Part shown: positions 8,121-17,144 of the stretch, piece after piece
Layout of the letters: each line of letters opens with the position of its first letter
Numbering within the stretch: the stretch's first letter is position 1
Origin: Myxococcus sp.
GTDB taxonomy: Bacteria; Myxococcota; Myxococcia; Myxococcales; Myxococcaceae
DNA: 34,940 nucleotides
Direction: 5' to 3'
Assembly (NCBI GenBank): GCA_014879945.1
Contig: JACSRE010000229.1
Location: 1 to 34,940 of the forward strand
The notes under the pieces: generated by a model
Database searches by the model: none
What the model saw: only the letters and a program-made list of their open reading frames with translations
Told to the model about the DNA's origin: nothing
Made by a program: the position numbers and the translations under genes

Positions 8121-10946
8121 ATGGCAAAGAAGAAGGTACGCACCGACGGGCCTGACGGCTGGTTGGCGCTGGTGGAGCGCGACCTCACGGCGCTCGGCAG
8201 AGAAGGCAAGCTCCCCACGGGGCACGGGCTCGACCAGGCCGCCAATGAGCTGGCCACGCTGCTGACCCGCGGAGGCAAGGCGCCCCTGCTCGCGGGCGAC
8301 GCGGGCGTCGGGAAGTCGGCCATCGTGCAGGAGCTGGCGCGCCGCATCGTGCTGGGCAACGCGCCCGAGGCCTTGAAGGGCGTGCGCGTGCTCGAGGTGC
8401 CCGCCGCCGGCATCTTCGCGCGCACCAACACGCCCAAGGGCGCCGCCGAGCTGCTCGAGGACTTCCTCGACCACGCCGCCGAGCAGCCCACCATCGTCTT
8501 CCTCCGCGACGTCGGGCTGGTGCAGGGCAGCTCGCTGGTGCCGGTGCTGATCCGCGCGCTGCGCGCCGCGCGCCTTCGCTTCATCTTCGAGTCCGACCTG
8601 CGCCGCGCCCACGAGCTGCTGCGCACCGACGAGACGCTCAGTGAGCGGCTCCACCTGGTGGTGGTGAACGAGCCCACCCACGAGCGCGCCCGGTGGATTC
8701 TGGGGCGCATGGCCGAGGAGCTCGAGCTCGAGGCCGGCCTGCCCATCGACCCGTCTGCGTGCGACGTGGCGCTGCGGCTGTCGGTGAAGTTCCTGCTCGC
8801 GCAGCGGCTGCCGCGCAAGGCCATCGAGCTCTTGAAAGAGACCGTCACCGAAGCCGCCGGCGCCTCGCGAGAGCGCGTCACCGGTGAAGACGTGCTGGCG
8901 CGCTTCTGCAGCTCCACGCGGCTGCCGCGCTTCATGGCGGACGACAACGTGCCGCTCGACCTCGACGAGGTGGGCCGCTTCTTCGGCACGCGCCTGCTGG
9001 GGCAGACCGACGCGCTCCAGGCCGTCTTGCGGAGCGTCGCGCTGCTCAAGGCCGGCCTCAACGACCCGCGCCGCCCGCTCGGCGTCTTCCTCTTCGCGGG
9101 CCCCACCGGCGTCGGCAAGACGCACCTGGCGAAGCTGCTCGCCGAGTACCTCTTCGGCAGCCACGAGCGCCTCGTGCGCATCAACATGGCCGACTACCCG
9201 GACCACGGCGACGAGAACGTGCTGTTCGGCAACCCGTGGGCGCAGACGCTCGACTCCAAGCGCGGTGAGCTGACCCGGCTGCTCGACGGGCGCGTCTTCA
9301 CCGTGCTGCTGCTCGACGAGTTCGAGAAGGCGCACGCCAAGTGCCACGACCGCTTCCTGCAGCTCTTCGACGAGGGCCAGTTCATCAACGCCGCCGGCGA
9401 GACGGTGCCGTGCAACAACACCCTCATCGTCTGCACCTCGAACGTCGGCGCCGAGGTGTACCGCGAGGGCGCCATCGGCTTCGCGTCGTCGCGCTCCGAC
9501 GACGAGCTCCTCGAAGAGATCGACCGGCGCATCGCCAGCTCGTTCCGCCCCGAGTTCCTCAACCGCTTCGACGCCATCTGCCACTTCCGCCCGCTGGGGA
9601 AGGTCGAGATTCGGCGCATCGCCCAGCGCGAGGTCGGCCGGGTGCTGGAGCGTGAAGGCATTCGGGCGCGGCAGCTCGACGTCGAGGTGGCGCCCGAGGT
9701 GGTGGAGCTGCTGGTCGAGCGCGGCTACTCGCCCATTCACGGCGCGCGCTACCTGCAGCGCGAGATCGAGAAGTCCCTCACCGCGGCGCTGGCCGTCGAG
9801 ATCGCGCGCCAGTCGTTGCCGCCCGCAACGCCGGTGAAGGTGGTGAGCCACAAGGGCCGGGTGCACGCCATCGCCGAGCCGAAGGTGGCGCGCGAGCGTG
9901 AGGCGACCGCGCAGGCCACCCTGCCGGGCGCGGGCGCGGCGCTGTCGAAGAAGCGGCTCGACCAGAAGGCCCTCGTCGCCGAGGCCGAGTCGCTGGTGGG
10001 CCGCGCGGCGGGCGTCGGTCAGGCCGCCAAGCGCTCGCACCTCGAGGTGAAGCGGCGCGAGCTGCTGGGCATCTCGCAGGCCCCCGGCTTCTGGGATGAC
10101 GGAGAGCGCGCCGCCGCCGTGCTGCGCACCTACCGCGCCATCGACGCGCAGCTCGCCGAGCTCGACCGGCTGCGCGAGCAGTGTCAGGTCGCCCGCCGCC
10201 GAGCGCGTGACGCGAAGGGCGAGATGCAGCTGGCCACCGCGGTGCGGGCCGTCGAGGAGGCGGCGCGTGAGGTGCAGCTGGCCGAGGCGCGGGTGGCGTC
10301 AGGCGCGGCCGGCAACGTCGACGACGCGTGGCTCGAGCTGGCGGCGGCGGTGGAGGGCGAGGCGGGCGAGGGCTGGGTGCGCGAGCTCGTCACCATGTAC
10401 GTCGGCTGGGCGCAGCGGCGCAGCTACGAGGTGAAGGTGCTGGCCGAGAGCGACGACCCGCGCCGCGCGGTGCTCCACCTGCACGGGCCCGGAGTGTTCG
10501 GCTTCCTCTCGGGTGAGCGGGGGCTCCACCGGCGCATCGACGACGACTCGCGCGTGGCCGCGTACGTGCGGCTGTACCGGCTCTCGCAGGCGCCGGTCGA
10601 GGTGGCCGAGTCGATGACGCTGACGGCGCGCGAGGTGAAGCGCCGCGCCGGCCGGTACGTGGAGAAGGTTGGCGCCGAGGCGTCGGTGCGTGACGAGCGC
10701 ACCGGGCGCGAGGTGTCGCTGTCGGGCTCGGCGCCGGTGGAGGAGCTCAAGGCGCTGACGCTCGCGGTGCTCGACGGACAGGCCGAGGGCGGCACCGAGG
10801 TTCGGCGCTACTTCATGGGGCGCGGCGCCAGGGTCGAAGACCCGCGCACGGGTGAGGCGTCGCCGAGAATGAAGGACGTGCTGAAGGGTGAGATCGACCT
10901 CTTCATCGCCGCGTGGATGACGAGGCCGCCGGTCGACGCGAGCTGA
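8121..10946 (+). CDS. ClpB-like double AAA+ ATPase fused to a degenerate RF2-like module
   Basis: A 941-residue fusion. Residues 20-270 resemble the first AAA+ domain of ClpA/ClpB (Walker A GDAGVGKS 59-66) but the Walker B is IVFLRDV, so the usual Asp-Glu pair is altered. Residues 285-585 form a complete second AAA+ domain: GPTGVGKT (327-334), LLLDEFEKAH (396-405), NRFD arginine finger (481-484), GAR sensor 2 (541-543). The Clp N-domain, ClpB middle coiled coil and the pore-loop aromatic motifs (KYRGEF, GYVG) are not seen. Residues about 620-940 match release factor 2 in order: PGFWDDGERA, the WVRELVTMYVGWAQRR helix, GVFGFLSGERGLHR, and the end VEDPRTGEASPRMKDVLKGEIDLFIAAWM. The peptidyl-hydrolysis GGQ reads GRY (844-846) and the SPF stop-codon loop is lost. 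It probably binds ribosomes or ribosome-like partners rather than terminating translation. AGGAGGG precedes the ATG. Confidence 0.9.
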   Translation: MAKKKVRTDGPDGWLALVERDLTALGREGKLPTGHGLDQAANELATLLTRGGKAPLLAGDAGVGKSAIVQELARRIVLGNAPEALKGVRVLEVPAAGIFARTNTPKGAAELLEDFLDHAAEQPTIVFLRDVGLVQGSSLVPVLIRALRAARLRFIFESDLRRAHELLRTDETLSERLHLVVVNEPTHERARWILGRMAEELELEAGLPIDPSACDVALRLSVKFLLAQRLPRKAIELLKETVTEAAGASRERVTGEDVLARFCSSTRLPRFMADDNVPLDLDEVGRFFGTRLLGQTDALQAVLRSVALLKAGLNDPRRPLGVFLFAGPTGVGKTHLAKLLAEYLFGSHERLVRINMADYPDHGDENVLFGNPWAQTLDSKRGELTRLLDGRVFTVLLLDEFEKAHAKCHDRFLQLFDEGQFINAAGETVPCNNTLIVCTSNVGAEVYREGAIGFASSRSDDELLEEIDRRIASSFRPEFLNRFDAICHFRPLGKVEIRRIAQREVGRVLEREGIRARQLDVEVAPEVVELLVERGYSPIHGARYLQREIEKSLTAALAVEIARQSLPPATPVKVVSHKGRVHAIAEPKVAREREATAQATLPGAGAALSKKRLDQKALVAEAESLVGRAAGVGQAAKRSHLEVKRRELLGISQAPGFWDDGERAAAVLRTYRAIDAQLAELDRLREQCQVARRRARDAKGEMQLATAVRAVEEAAREVQLAEARVASGAAGNVDDAWLELAAAVEGEAGEGWVRELVTMYVGWAQRRSYEVKVLAESDDPRRAVLHLHGPGVFGFLSGERGLHRRIDDDSRVAAYVRLYRLSQAPVEVAESMTLTAREVKRRAGRYVEKVGAEASVRDERTGREVSLSGSAPVEELKALTLAVLDGQAEGGTEVRRYFMGRGARVEDPRTGEASPRMKDVLKGEIDLFIAAWMTRPPVDAS

Positions 10947-11258
10947 TCAGCGCACGACGGTCTCGAGAGCGCGAAGCCGCTGCTCGTGGTCGTCGAGCCG
11001 GGTCTCGTTGTTCACGCGCGAGTCCAGGGCGACCTTGACCGCGCGAGTCATCATCACCATCTGCTGGGCAAGATCTCGGAGCGAGGTCTCGATGATCTCG
11101 AAGCGCTGATCGGCGCGATCTCTGCCTTCGCGCAGCTCGTTGCGGAGTTCGTGAAGTTCCCCGCGCATGTCGTTGCGGAGTTCGTGAAGCTCCTCTGTCT
11201 GGCTCCGCTGTCCATCGCGGAGTTCCTGGAGGAGCTTCACCGTCTGACGCCCTGCCAA
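10947..11258 (-). CDS. Small coiled-coil protein
   Basis: A 103-residue, highly charged, almost wholly helical protein (LLQELRDGQRSQTEELHELRND, RGELHELRNELREGRD), predicted to form a long coiled coil with an 11-residue periodicity. No catalytic motif is present. The start shown is TTG at 11258, directly after an in-frame stop; GTG at 11240, with AGGG 9 bases upstream, is an equally good alternative. It lies 12 bases after the lipocalin gene on the same strand and is probably co-transcribed. Its stop abuts the stop of the ClpB/RF2 fusion gene with no base between them (TGATCA). Confidence 0.7.
   Translation of the reverse strand: MAGRQTVKLLQELRDGQRSQTEELHELRNDMRGELHELRNELREGRDRADQRFEIIETSLRDLAQQMVMMTRAVKVALDSRVNNETRLDDHEQRLRALETVVR
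11137..11189. repeat. Direct repeat of 20 bases, 33-base period
   Basis: TCGTTGCGGAGTTCGTGAAG occurs at 11137-11156 and 11170-11189. The 33-base period equals eleven codons and encodes the repeated ELHELRN heptad/hendecad segment of the coiled-coil protein, so it reflects internal duplication of the coil. Confidence 0.85.
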
Positions 11259-11270
11259 CCGGCCGAGTGT

Positions 11271-11804
11271 TCAGGGCCGCGAGCACGGCGCCACCCGATA
11301 CAGGCCGCTGAGACGCTTCAGGGTCACCGCGTCAGCCGACGCTGCTGCGACCGCGTGCCCGAGCGCTTCATCATCGAGCGTCGGCGCCCGTGAGATGACG
11401 TCGGCGCCTGCCGGTGTCGCGAGCGTGGCCCCGAACGTCAGCACCACCCAGCTCGCGTCAGGCGCGACGGCCACGACCTCCCACTCACTGGTGAAGAGCG
11501 AGAGGATGCCGTTGCCTCGCCAGGTGAAGTGCGTCGGCACCTGCGCGTGCTGCGTATCGACTCCGAGGATTTCGCCTGCGGTGGTGCCCTCGACGTAGGC
11601 GACGCGATCGGTGGCCGCATGTTCGGAGAGCGCTCCGTACGTGAACGTGACGTCGCAGCGCGTTCGCCACATGGGGAAGGTCGTCGCGACGACGTGCCAG
11701 CGGCCGAGCAGACTCGCGAGCTCGAGCTCCGTCGGCGCCGCCGTCGCGCGCACCGGAGCAACCGCGCAGCCGGTCATCAACAGAAGTCCGAGCACGCGGA
11801 TCAT
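11271..11804 (-). CDS. Lipocalin-family lipoprotein
   Basis: A 177-residue protein starting at ATG 11804. MIRVLGLLLMTGC is a lipoprotein signal with Cys13. The lipocalin first conserved region is seen as LASLLGRWHVVATTFPMW (the G-x-W core), followed by beta strands of a single barrel (CDVTFTYGALSEHAATDRVAYVEGTTAGEILG, FTWRGNGILSLFTSEWEVVAV, WVVLTFG), as in bacterial Blc-type outer-membrane lipocalins that bind lipids or hydrophobic ligands. Two further cysteines (CDVTF, PCSRP) could form the disulfide that closes the barrel. The ribosome binding site is weak. The frame extends upstream to 11876 but that would bury the signal peptide. Confidence 0.75.
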   Translation of the reverse strand: MIRVLGLLLMTGCAVAPVRATAAPTELELASLLGRWHVVATTFPMWRTRCDVTFTYGALSEHAATDRVAYVEGTTAGEILGVDTQHAQVPTHFTWRGNGILSLFTSEWEVVAVAPDASWVVLTFGATLATPAGADVISRAPTLDDEALGHAVAAASADAVTLKRLSGLYRVAPCSRP

Positions 11805-11987
11805 GAGGAGCGCTCTACCTCGAACGGTCACTGCAAGCTCGAGCGAGTCGGATTGCGAGTCCTCGTTGATGAGCAAGCTCGCGAAGCCAACGGCTGGATG
11901 AGCCCGTGCGAACCTCGGCTGTCAGGCGCCGACGGTCATGTCATACATACCGGACGAATCAGAACGAACACTCGGATCAGCGGAGCG

Positions 11988-13217
11988 CTACAACGTCAGG
12001 TCGACCTCGACGACGCCGCCGTCTATCGGGTGGGTGAACGCGAAATCAACAGTTCTGGAACTCCCGTCTGGGCCCCAGAACGACTTTTGGCCTGTGTAGC
12101 GGCCTGCAGGCATCCACAGAATTCGACAACGGCACGTCGCTGAACTGACTTCTCCGTTCCAGCTGATGTCGGTGAAGCTGCCAGGGTTGACCACGACTTT
12201 CTCGGGAACCATGGGCCAGTCACAGGGCGCGCAAAAGACGTTAGGTGCCGTACGCACGAGTTCCCGTCCTGCGCAGTTGAAGAGTCTGAATGGCCGCTCG
12301 CAGAGTGTGTCCCAACCGAGCTGAACCGTGATGGGCTGGCTGTTGGGGTTCTTGAATCTGAACGTGGTGACAGACGGCGCCGGAGGAAGGCCAGGCCGCT
12401 GGCAGGTACTGAAGCTCTCGAGGAAGGGCAAGTCGTCGGGTACAGGCACGTTCCCAGGGCCACATCCGCCAGTGCCGAGCACCCAACCACCGTCGCCTCC
12501 GGCGCTTCCTCCCCCGGCGGAGCCGCCGCCACTACAGGCCTGTGCATCGCCCTTCTTCGTGTAGCCCGAAATGGCGAAGCCCAATCGACCGACCTGCCCA
12601 TAATTGATGTCATTCACTGCGCGGATTCGGTCAGTAGTAGGGACGCCGATCGATGAGCCTGGCAATCGCTCGAGACGGCAGTCTGATGAACTCGACCAGA
12701 ACAACGCCGGTCTGCCGTATGCGGGCCCGGTTCCCTGGCTGATTCGAACCTCGACCTCGGCGACGACCTCGAGGGCGAGACCGACTGGTTCGATTCGATA
12801 CATCGGCGACCAGTCGACCATGTCCGCAGGTGGCGGCGCTGCGAGCTCGGTGACCGTGATGAGCGTGGGAGTCAGGATGGCACCGGGCGGAAACCTGATG
12901 GTGAAGCGATCCGGGAGATGCCGCTCGCGGAAATCGACGGCCTCGCGCTCGAGGGTGAGCGTGCCCCCTTCGGGACCGATGGTCGCGCTCACTGACTCGC
13001 CAGTACCCCGATTGCAGTTCCCCGCAGGAACCGCATCGCGTCGGGTGCACACGCAGGGCCCCGAGGGCTGAACGGCGTTGAGCGGATCAATCACGGCGAC
13101 TGACGGACACCACAGGCCCGCATCACCGGGCTGCGACTGGAGAGACGGCGTCGGGCACGCAGCGAGCGCCAGGGTCAGCAGCACCTTCATGATGGTGGGT
13201 CGGTTCGGGGTTCGCAT
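11988..13217 (-). CDS. ZU5-like domain lipoprotein
   Basis: A 409-residue predicted lipoprotein. The start at ATG 13217 is chosen for GAGG 7 bases upstream; a second in-frame ATG at 13190 (MKVLLTLALAAC) is possible and keeps the same lipidation Cys (residue 21). Residues about 75-165 resemble a ZU5 domain (SATIGPEGGTLTL, FTIRFPPGAILTPTLITVTEL, SPMYRIEPVGLALEVVAEVEVRI). A Gly/Ser linker (GGGSAGGGSAGGDGG) leads to a Cys-rich C-terminal domain (CQRPG, LCERPFRLFNCAGREL, CAPCDWP, CRCRILW), probably a disulfide-bonded beta fold. The ligand is unknown. Codon use looks slightly less GC-biased than its neighbours, with A/T third positions in several stretches. Confidence 0.78.
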   Translation of the reverse strand: MRTPNRPTIMKVLLTLALAACPTPSLQSQPGDAGLWCPSVAVIDPLNAVQPSGPCVCTRRDAVPAGNCNRGTGESVSATIGPEGGTLTLEREAVDFRERHLPDRFTIRFPPGAILTPTLITVTELAAPPPADMVDWSPMYRIEPVGLALEVVAEVEVRISQGTGPAYGRPALFWSSSSDCRLERLPGSSIGVPTTDRIRAVNDINYGQVGRLGFAISGYTKKGDAQACSGGGSAGGGSAGGDGGWVLGTGGCGPGNVPVPDDLPFLESFSTCQRPGLPPAPSVTTFRFKNPNSQPITVQLGWDTLCERPFRLFNCAGRELVRTAPNVFCAPCDWPMVPEKVVVNPGSFTDISWNGEVSSATCRCRILWMPAGRYTGQKSFWGPDGSSRTVDFAFTHPIDGGVVEVDLTL

Positions 13218-13285
13218 GTTCGCCTCGACGTTCGACACGCAGCCTGTCGTGTCTGGGACATCGGAAGCAAGCCTTGGCCATCGAT

Positions 13286-14161
13286 TCACCCTTTCAGAAT
13301 CGCGGCCACCAGCAACGCGACCTGGCTGTCGAGCGAGTTCGGGTTCCAGTCCACCGGCCGCAGCGCGGGCGAGAACGTGATGTGCTGATCATTCAATTTG
13401 GTCGTCGTGAACACCACCGCGACCTGCCGCTGCAGCGCACGCTCGACGGTCGCGATGAGGCTGGTCAGCGCCATCGGCCGGCCCATCACCAGATAGTGCA
13501 CGCCGGGCTGATTCGATTCCGACGCCATGAACGCGCCGATGTCCTGCGCCGAGACGTAGTCGCGCAGGGTGCTCGGGTGGGCCGAGATGGTCGACGGCCT
13601 CCGCGCGAGGGCGTTTCGAATCAGCGTCGGAATCATGCCCAGGCGCACCTTGCCGCGCGGCACGCCGTACACGCTCGACGGGCGATAGATGAACCGCGCG
13701 AGGCCGTGGGACTGCTCCAGCAGCTGTTCCTGCTGAAGCTTGAGCCGCCCGTACGGCCGCATCGTGGCCGCAGGCGTCGGACTATCGACTCTCCGCTGCC
13801 CCTCGTGCAGTCCTCCGGCCGAAGACGTCAGGTGGAACTCCACGCGCCGCTCGGTAGCCAGCCGCTCGCTCCACGCCAGCACCGTGCGGAAGCTCTGGAG
13901 CTCTTTCGCCAGGTCGGCATCGGTCGACGCGAAGCCCCCGCGCCCCGCGCACCAGAACACCCTGACGGCGCCCTCGGCTCCGAGCCACGTGCGCGCTGAC
14001 TCGAGCTCCGCGGCGAACGCCACCTCGTTGCCCCAGCTCGTCGGCGCGCTGTGCGTGCGAACGCGGTTGGGTTTGCGATTGAGCGCGGTGACGAGCGCTC
14101 CGCCGACGAGGCCCACGCCGAGGACGACGTCTTTCACCGCCCCGCGGTCAACGAGGTACAT
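13286..14161 (-). CDS. NAD-dependent epimerase/dehydratase (extended SDR)
   Basis: A 291-residue protein of the sugar-nucleotide epimerase/dehydratase type. The N-terminal Rossmann loop is VVLGVGLVGGALVTALNR. The active-site region is HLTSSAGG followed by YGRLK (the YxxxK pair), then RPSSVYGVPRGKVRLG, typical of extended SDRs, and TLRDYVSAQDIGAFM, where epimerases recognise the substrate. It likely modifies a nucleotide sugar for the glycan made or transferred by its operon partners. Its start overlaps the end of the glycosyltransferase gene by 14 bases. The N-terminal part is shorter and more divergent than in GalE, so the exact reaction is not assigned. Confidence 0.85.
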   Translation of the reverse strand: MYLVDRGAVKDVVLGVGLVGGALVTALNRKPNRVRTHSAPTSWGNEVAFAAELESARTWLGAEGAVRVFWCAGRGGFASTDADLAKELQSFRTVLAWSERLATERRVEFHLTSSAGGLHEGQRRVDSPTPAATMRPYGRLKLQQEQLLEQSHGLARFIYRPSSVYGVPRGKVRLGMIPTLIRNALARRPSTISAHPSTLRDYVSAQDIGAFMASESNQPGVHYLVMGRPMALTSLIATVERALQRQVAVVFTTTKLNDQHITFSPALRPVDWNPNSLDSQVALLVAAILKG

Positions 14162-15188
14162 GCGCGTTGGTCAGCGCGCTCGCGTTCACGTTCGCCTCGA
14201 CTGACGGCGAGCGGCGCCAGAGCGCGTCCTTGCTGCGGTCGACGATCATGAACGCCGGCCGTCCTTGCGCGCGGCTCAGCGTGCCGGTGAGGCGCTCCAG
14301 CACGAGCCCAAAGAGCGACACCATCAGCGCCGTCGAGAACGACACCATCACGAAGAGCGACGTCCACCCTTCGACGTGAATCGTGTCGTAGATGAGCCGC
14401 GCCGCGACGGCGACCACGCCCGCCACCACGCACATGATGGCGCCGACGAACCCGAGCACCGGCAGCCAGCGAAGAATGGGTGGGTGGTACGCCATGATCA
14501 GCCGGCGGAAGTGGCTCAGCAGCGAGCGAAAGCTGTACCCAGACACGTCGCGAGGGTCCTGCATCTCGAAGCGCGCCGTCGTCACGCGGTTGGTCAGCCA
14601 GCGCAGCGCGACGTCGAGATAGAACTCATGGCCCGCGAGGGCGCCAGCCGCGCGCGCGATTTCTCCCCGCACCAGCCGGAAGCTGTTGAAGAGCGGCACC
14701 ACCGGGTCGCCGACGATCCACGCCACGAAGCGCTTGGCAGACCGTGAGCTGGCGTTGCGCCACCAGCGGGCGTGCACCGACGCTCCGGGCTGCGCGTAGC
14801 AGACGTCGCGGCTCGTCGGCAGCGCGGCGTCGAGTAGCTCGATCACCTTCATCGGGTCATGCTGCCCGTCTTCGTCGATGGAGATGACCCAGTCACCCGA
14901 GGTGTGCAGCATGCCGGCGGCGGTCGCGCCGTGCTGGCCCGAGTTGCGCGCGAGGTGAATGACCGTCATCCACGAGTACTGCGGCGTCAGCTTCGTCAGC
15001 AGTGCGGCCGAGCCATCGACGGGCTCGTCACACACGAAGATGGCCTCGAGCAGGCGAATGGGGAGCGCTCCACCCTCGAGCTGCACCCGCAGCGCCTCGA
15101 GCCGCTCGACGAGGCCCTGGAGGTACTTCTCGCCCTGGTACACCGGCACGACGAACGAGAGCTGCACCGCGCGTTCGTTCGTGCTCAC
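14148..15188 (-). CDS. Family 2 glycosyltransferase, ArnC/DPM1-like
   Basis: A 346-residue membrane-bound GT-A glycosyltransferase. The N-terminus LSFVVPVYQGEKYLQGLVERLEAL is typical of family 2, and ISIDEDGQHDP (about 103-112) holds the metal-binding DxD. Two transmembrane helices follow (about 240-262 and 278-300), as in ArnC/dolichol-phosphate-mannose synthase-like enzymes that load a sugar on an undecaprenyl carrier. It starts at GTG 15188, overlapping the stop of the DUF2079 gene as GTGA, and ends 14 bases inside the epimerase gene, so the three genes are one operon. It probably supplies lipid-linked sugar for a polytopic transferase. Confidence 0.92.
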   Translation of the reverse strand: MSTNERAVQLSFVVPVYQGEKYLQGLVERLEALRVQLEGGALPIRLLEAIFVCDEPVDGSAALLTKLTPQYSWMTVIHLARNSGQHGATAAGMLHTSGDWVISIDEDGQHDPMKVIELLDAALPTSRDVCYAQPGASVHARWWRNASSRSAKRFVAWIVGDPVVPLFNSFRLVRGEIARAAGALAGHEFYLDVALRWLTNRVTTARFEMQDPRDVSGYSFRSLLSHFRRLIMAYHPPILRWLPVLGFVGAIMCVVAGVVAVAARLIYDTIHVEGWTSLFVMVSFSTALMVSLFGLVLERLTGTLSRAQGRPAFMIVDRSKDALWRRSPSVEANVNASALTNAHVPR

Positions 15189-17080
15189 GGAGCGGTCTTT
15201 CGCTTCGCGAGGCTCACGTCGCCACGCCGCTCGACGAGCTCGATGGCCCCCCGCGTGAGCCCGGCGCGGGCGTGTTCATTGCCGAGGTCGCCGGGGAGCT
15301 CAGACCAGAACACATAGTCGCAGCCCTCGATGCCGAACCGCAACGGCCAGTTGTTGACGTGCCGGGCCGTCGTGTGGGGCTGCACCCGGTCGCCCGTGCA
15401 GAGCCTGGCCTCGGGCGGCACCTTGTCCATCAGCGCCTGCACGGCCACCTCACGTTCGAGGTCGGCCTGACTGGGGCGCTGTAGAGGCACCTCGAGGAAC
15501 CCACCTCGCATCGACAGCCGCGGCGAATAGGCGCCCCACTGCACGTTGGCGATGACCGAGCCGCACAGCATGGCGACGATGGCCGCCCTTCGGCGCAGGG
15601 TGCCCTCCGCATCGGTGCCGAAAGACGAGAGGGCGATGACCGCGGCGGGGAACATGTACGCCGCCCAGTTCGCGACGTATTGAAAGCTGATCTGAATCGT
15701 CGGCTGGTACTCGGTCGTCAAGATGGTGAGGAAGAAGCCGGGAATCATGAGCAGCCACAGCAGGCCGCGGCGCATCGGGAGGAAGGCGAGCGGCGCGAAG
15801 ACCTGTGACAGGTAGCGGGCCTTCTCCATCGTCAACAGGGTTTTGGCCGCGTAGGTCGGGTTCGTCACCAGGGTGACCAGAATCGACCCGAAGCCCGCCG
15901 CCTCACCAGGCACGTAGAGGTTCTTGTACATGCCCGAGAACTGCGCGTTCTGCATGATGCCGAACCGGAGCACGACGAAGTACACGCACGCGGTGATCAT
16001 CGTCGCGATGCCCGTCTTCACCCGGTACCCAGAGAGGACGCTGTACAGCCCGAGCGCCGTCAACCCGATCGAGACGTCTTCCCGTACGAGAATCGCGAGC
16101 GCGAAGAACACCCAGTAGAGGACATATCGGCGGTACTCGAGTGCCGCGATGGCGCACACCACCCACGCCGCGCCGATGTGTTGCGGGTGGTAATCGTACA
16201 TCTGTGACGACTGCAGCGCCGGGTACAGCAGCCACGCGATGCCGACGGCGAACGCCGCGCCGGGCGAGAGGCGGTTGCGCGCGAACAGGTAGAGGGGAAT
16301 GGCCGAGCCGGCGATGAAGAACGACTGCAGGGCCAGCAGCGTCGTCGCGCCAGGCCGCAGCGCGTAGAGGGGCATCAGGTAGAAGACCGCGAAGTCGGCG
16401 TGGTTGCGCCGCAGGTCACCCCACACCTCGGGCATGGCCATGGTCGGCGCCGCCAGCCACTGGCCGTGGAGCGTGGTGTTGAAGACGTTGTCGTAGATGC
16501 CGAGGTCGAAGCCGTAGGTGGTGAAGCGCTGATGCGACCAGATGGACCAGACCGCCAGGAAGACGCACTGCGCCGCGGCGAGCCCAGCCAGCACGCCGGC
16601 GGTCAGGTTCGGGCGCTCGAGCACGCGCGCGGCCATCGCGCCGAGCGCGCTCAACAGGTTCGTCGCCGACGGCGGGTGCTCGGCCCGCGCGGCGAGGCTC
16701 ACCCGAACGAGGCGCTCGAGGCCCAACACCGTCAGCGAGAGGATGAGCGCGGCTTCGATCTCGCTCGCGAAGTCGTGCCGGAAGAGCGCGATGATGAAGG
16801 GGAGCGCGATGAGCGGCGAGACCCGCCGCGCCCACCACTCGAGGCTCGAGGTCGACAAGGCGCGGTCGCGGTCGGTGAAGATGAGGGCGGTGCCGAAGAG
16901 CCCGGCGACGGCGAACGCGATGATCACCACCGCCAGGATGAGGTTTCGGCTGGTGGGCGAGCCCACGTTCGCGTCGAAGTACCGAGGGGTCAGCGAGAGC
17001 GCCGACGACGCCAGGGCATGGGCCATCGCAGCGATGACGACTGCAAACGCCAGGACTGCGCGCACGGAGCGCTCAAGCAC
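15185..17080 (-). CDS. DUF2079 polytopic membrane protein, GT-C-like
   Basis: A 631-residue protein with about 13 transmembrane helices. DUF2079 marks are TTYGFDLGIYDNVFNTTLHGQWLAAP, NHADFAVFYLMPLYALRPGATTLLALQSFF and ALLYPALQS-type segments with YDYHPQHIGAAWVVCA. The extracytoplasmic Asp/Glu/His residues and helix pattern suggest a GT-C-type transferase using lipid-linked sugar, although DUF2079 has no proven activity that I know of. The start is GTG 17080, with only a weak GC-rich upstream site. It is the first gene of the operon; the next gene overlaps it by 4 bases. A membrane protein with an F5/8C-like domain is divergent, 64 bases away. Confidence 0.88.
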   Translation of the reverse strand: MLERSVRAVLAFAVVIAAMAHALASSALSLTPRYFDANVGSPTSRNLILAVVIIAFAVAGLFGTALIFTDRDRALSTSSLEWWARRVSPLIALPFIIALFRHDFASEIEAALILSLTVLGLERLVRVSLAARAEHPPSATNLLSALGAMAARVLERPNLTAGVLAGLAAAQCVFLAVWSIWSHQRFTTYGFDLGIYDNVFNTTLHGQWLAAPTMAMPEVWGDLRRNHADFAVFYLMPLYALRPGATTLLALQSFFIAGSAIPLYLFARNRLSPGAAFAVGIAWLLYPALQSSQMYDYHPQHIGAAWVVCAIAALEYRRYVLYWVFFALAILVREDVSIGLTALGLYSVLSGYRVKTGIATMITACVYFVVLRFGIMQNAQFSGMYKNLYVPGEAAGFGSILVTLVTNPTYAAKTLLTMEKARYLSQVFAPLAFLPMRRGLLWLLMIPGFFLTILTTEYQPTIQISFQYVANWAAYMFPAAVIALSSFGTDAEGTLRRRAAIVAMLCGSVIANVQWGAYSPRLSMRGGFLEVPLQRPSQADLEREVAVQALMDKVPPEARLCTGDRVQPHTTARHVNNWPLRFGIEGCDYVFWSELPGDLGNEHARAGLTRGAIELVERRGDVSLAKRKTAP

Positions 17081-17144
17081 GCCCGCCGCCTAGCATAGCG
17101 GTCCGCTCGTTGCCATCGAGCAGTGCGATGTTAGAAGCCTGCGC

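Noticed and set aside
7860-10040. A 726-codon open frame on the minus strand opposite the ClpB/RF2 gene
   Set aside because: It is antisense to well-conserved AAA+ motifs, rich in Arg/His/Ala as expected of a shadow in GC-rich DNA, and shows no domain.
15788-15810. A third TGTCACA on the minus strand
   Set aside because: It lies inside the DUF2079 gene and has no CGTC 16 bases downstream, so it is taken as chance.
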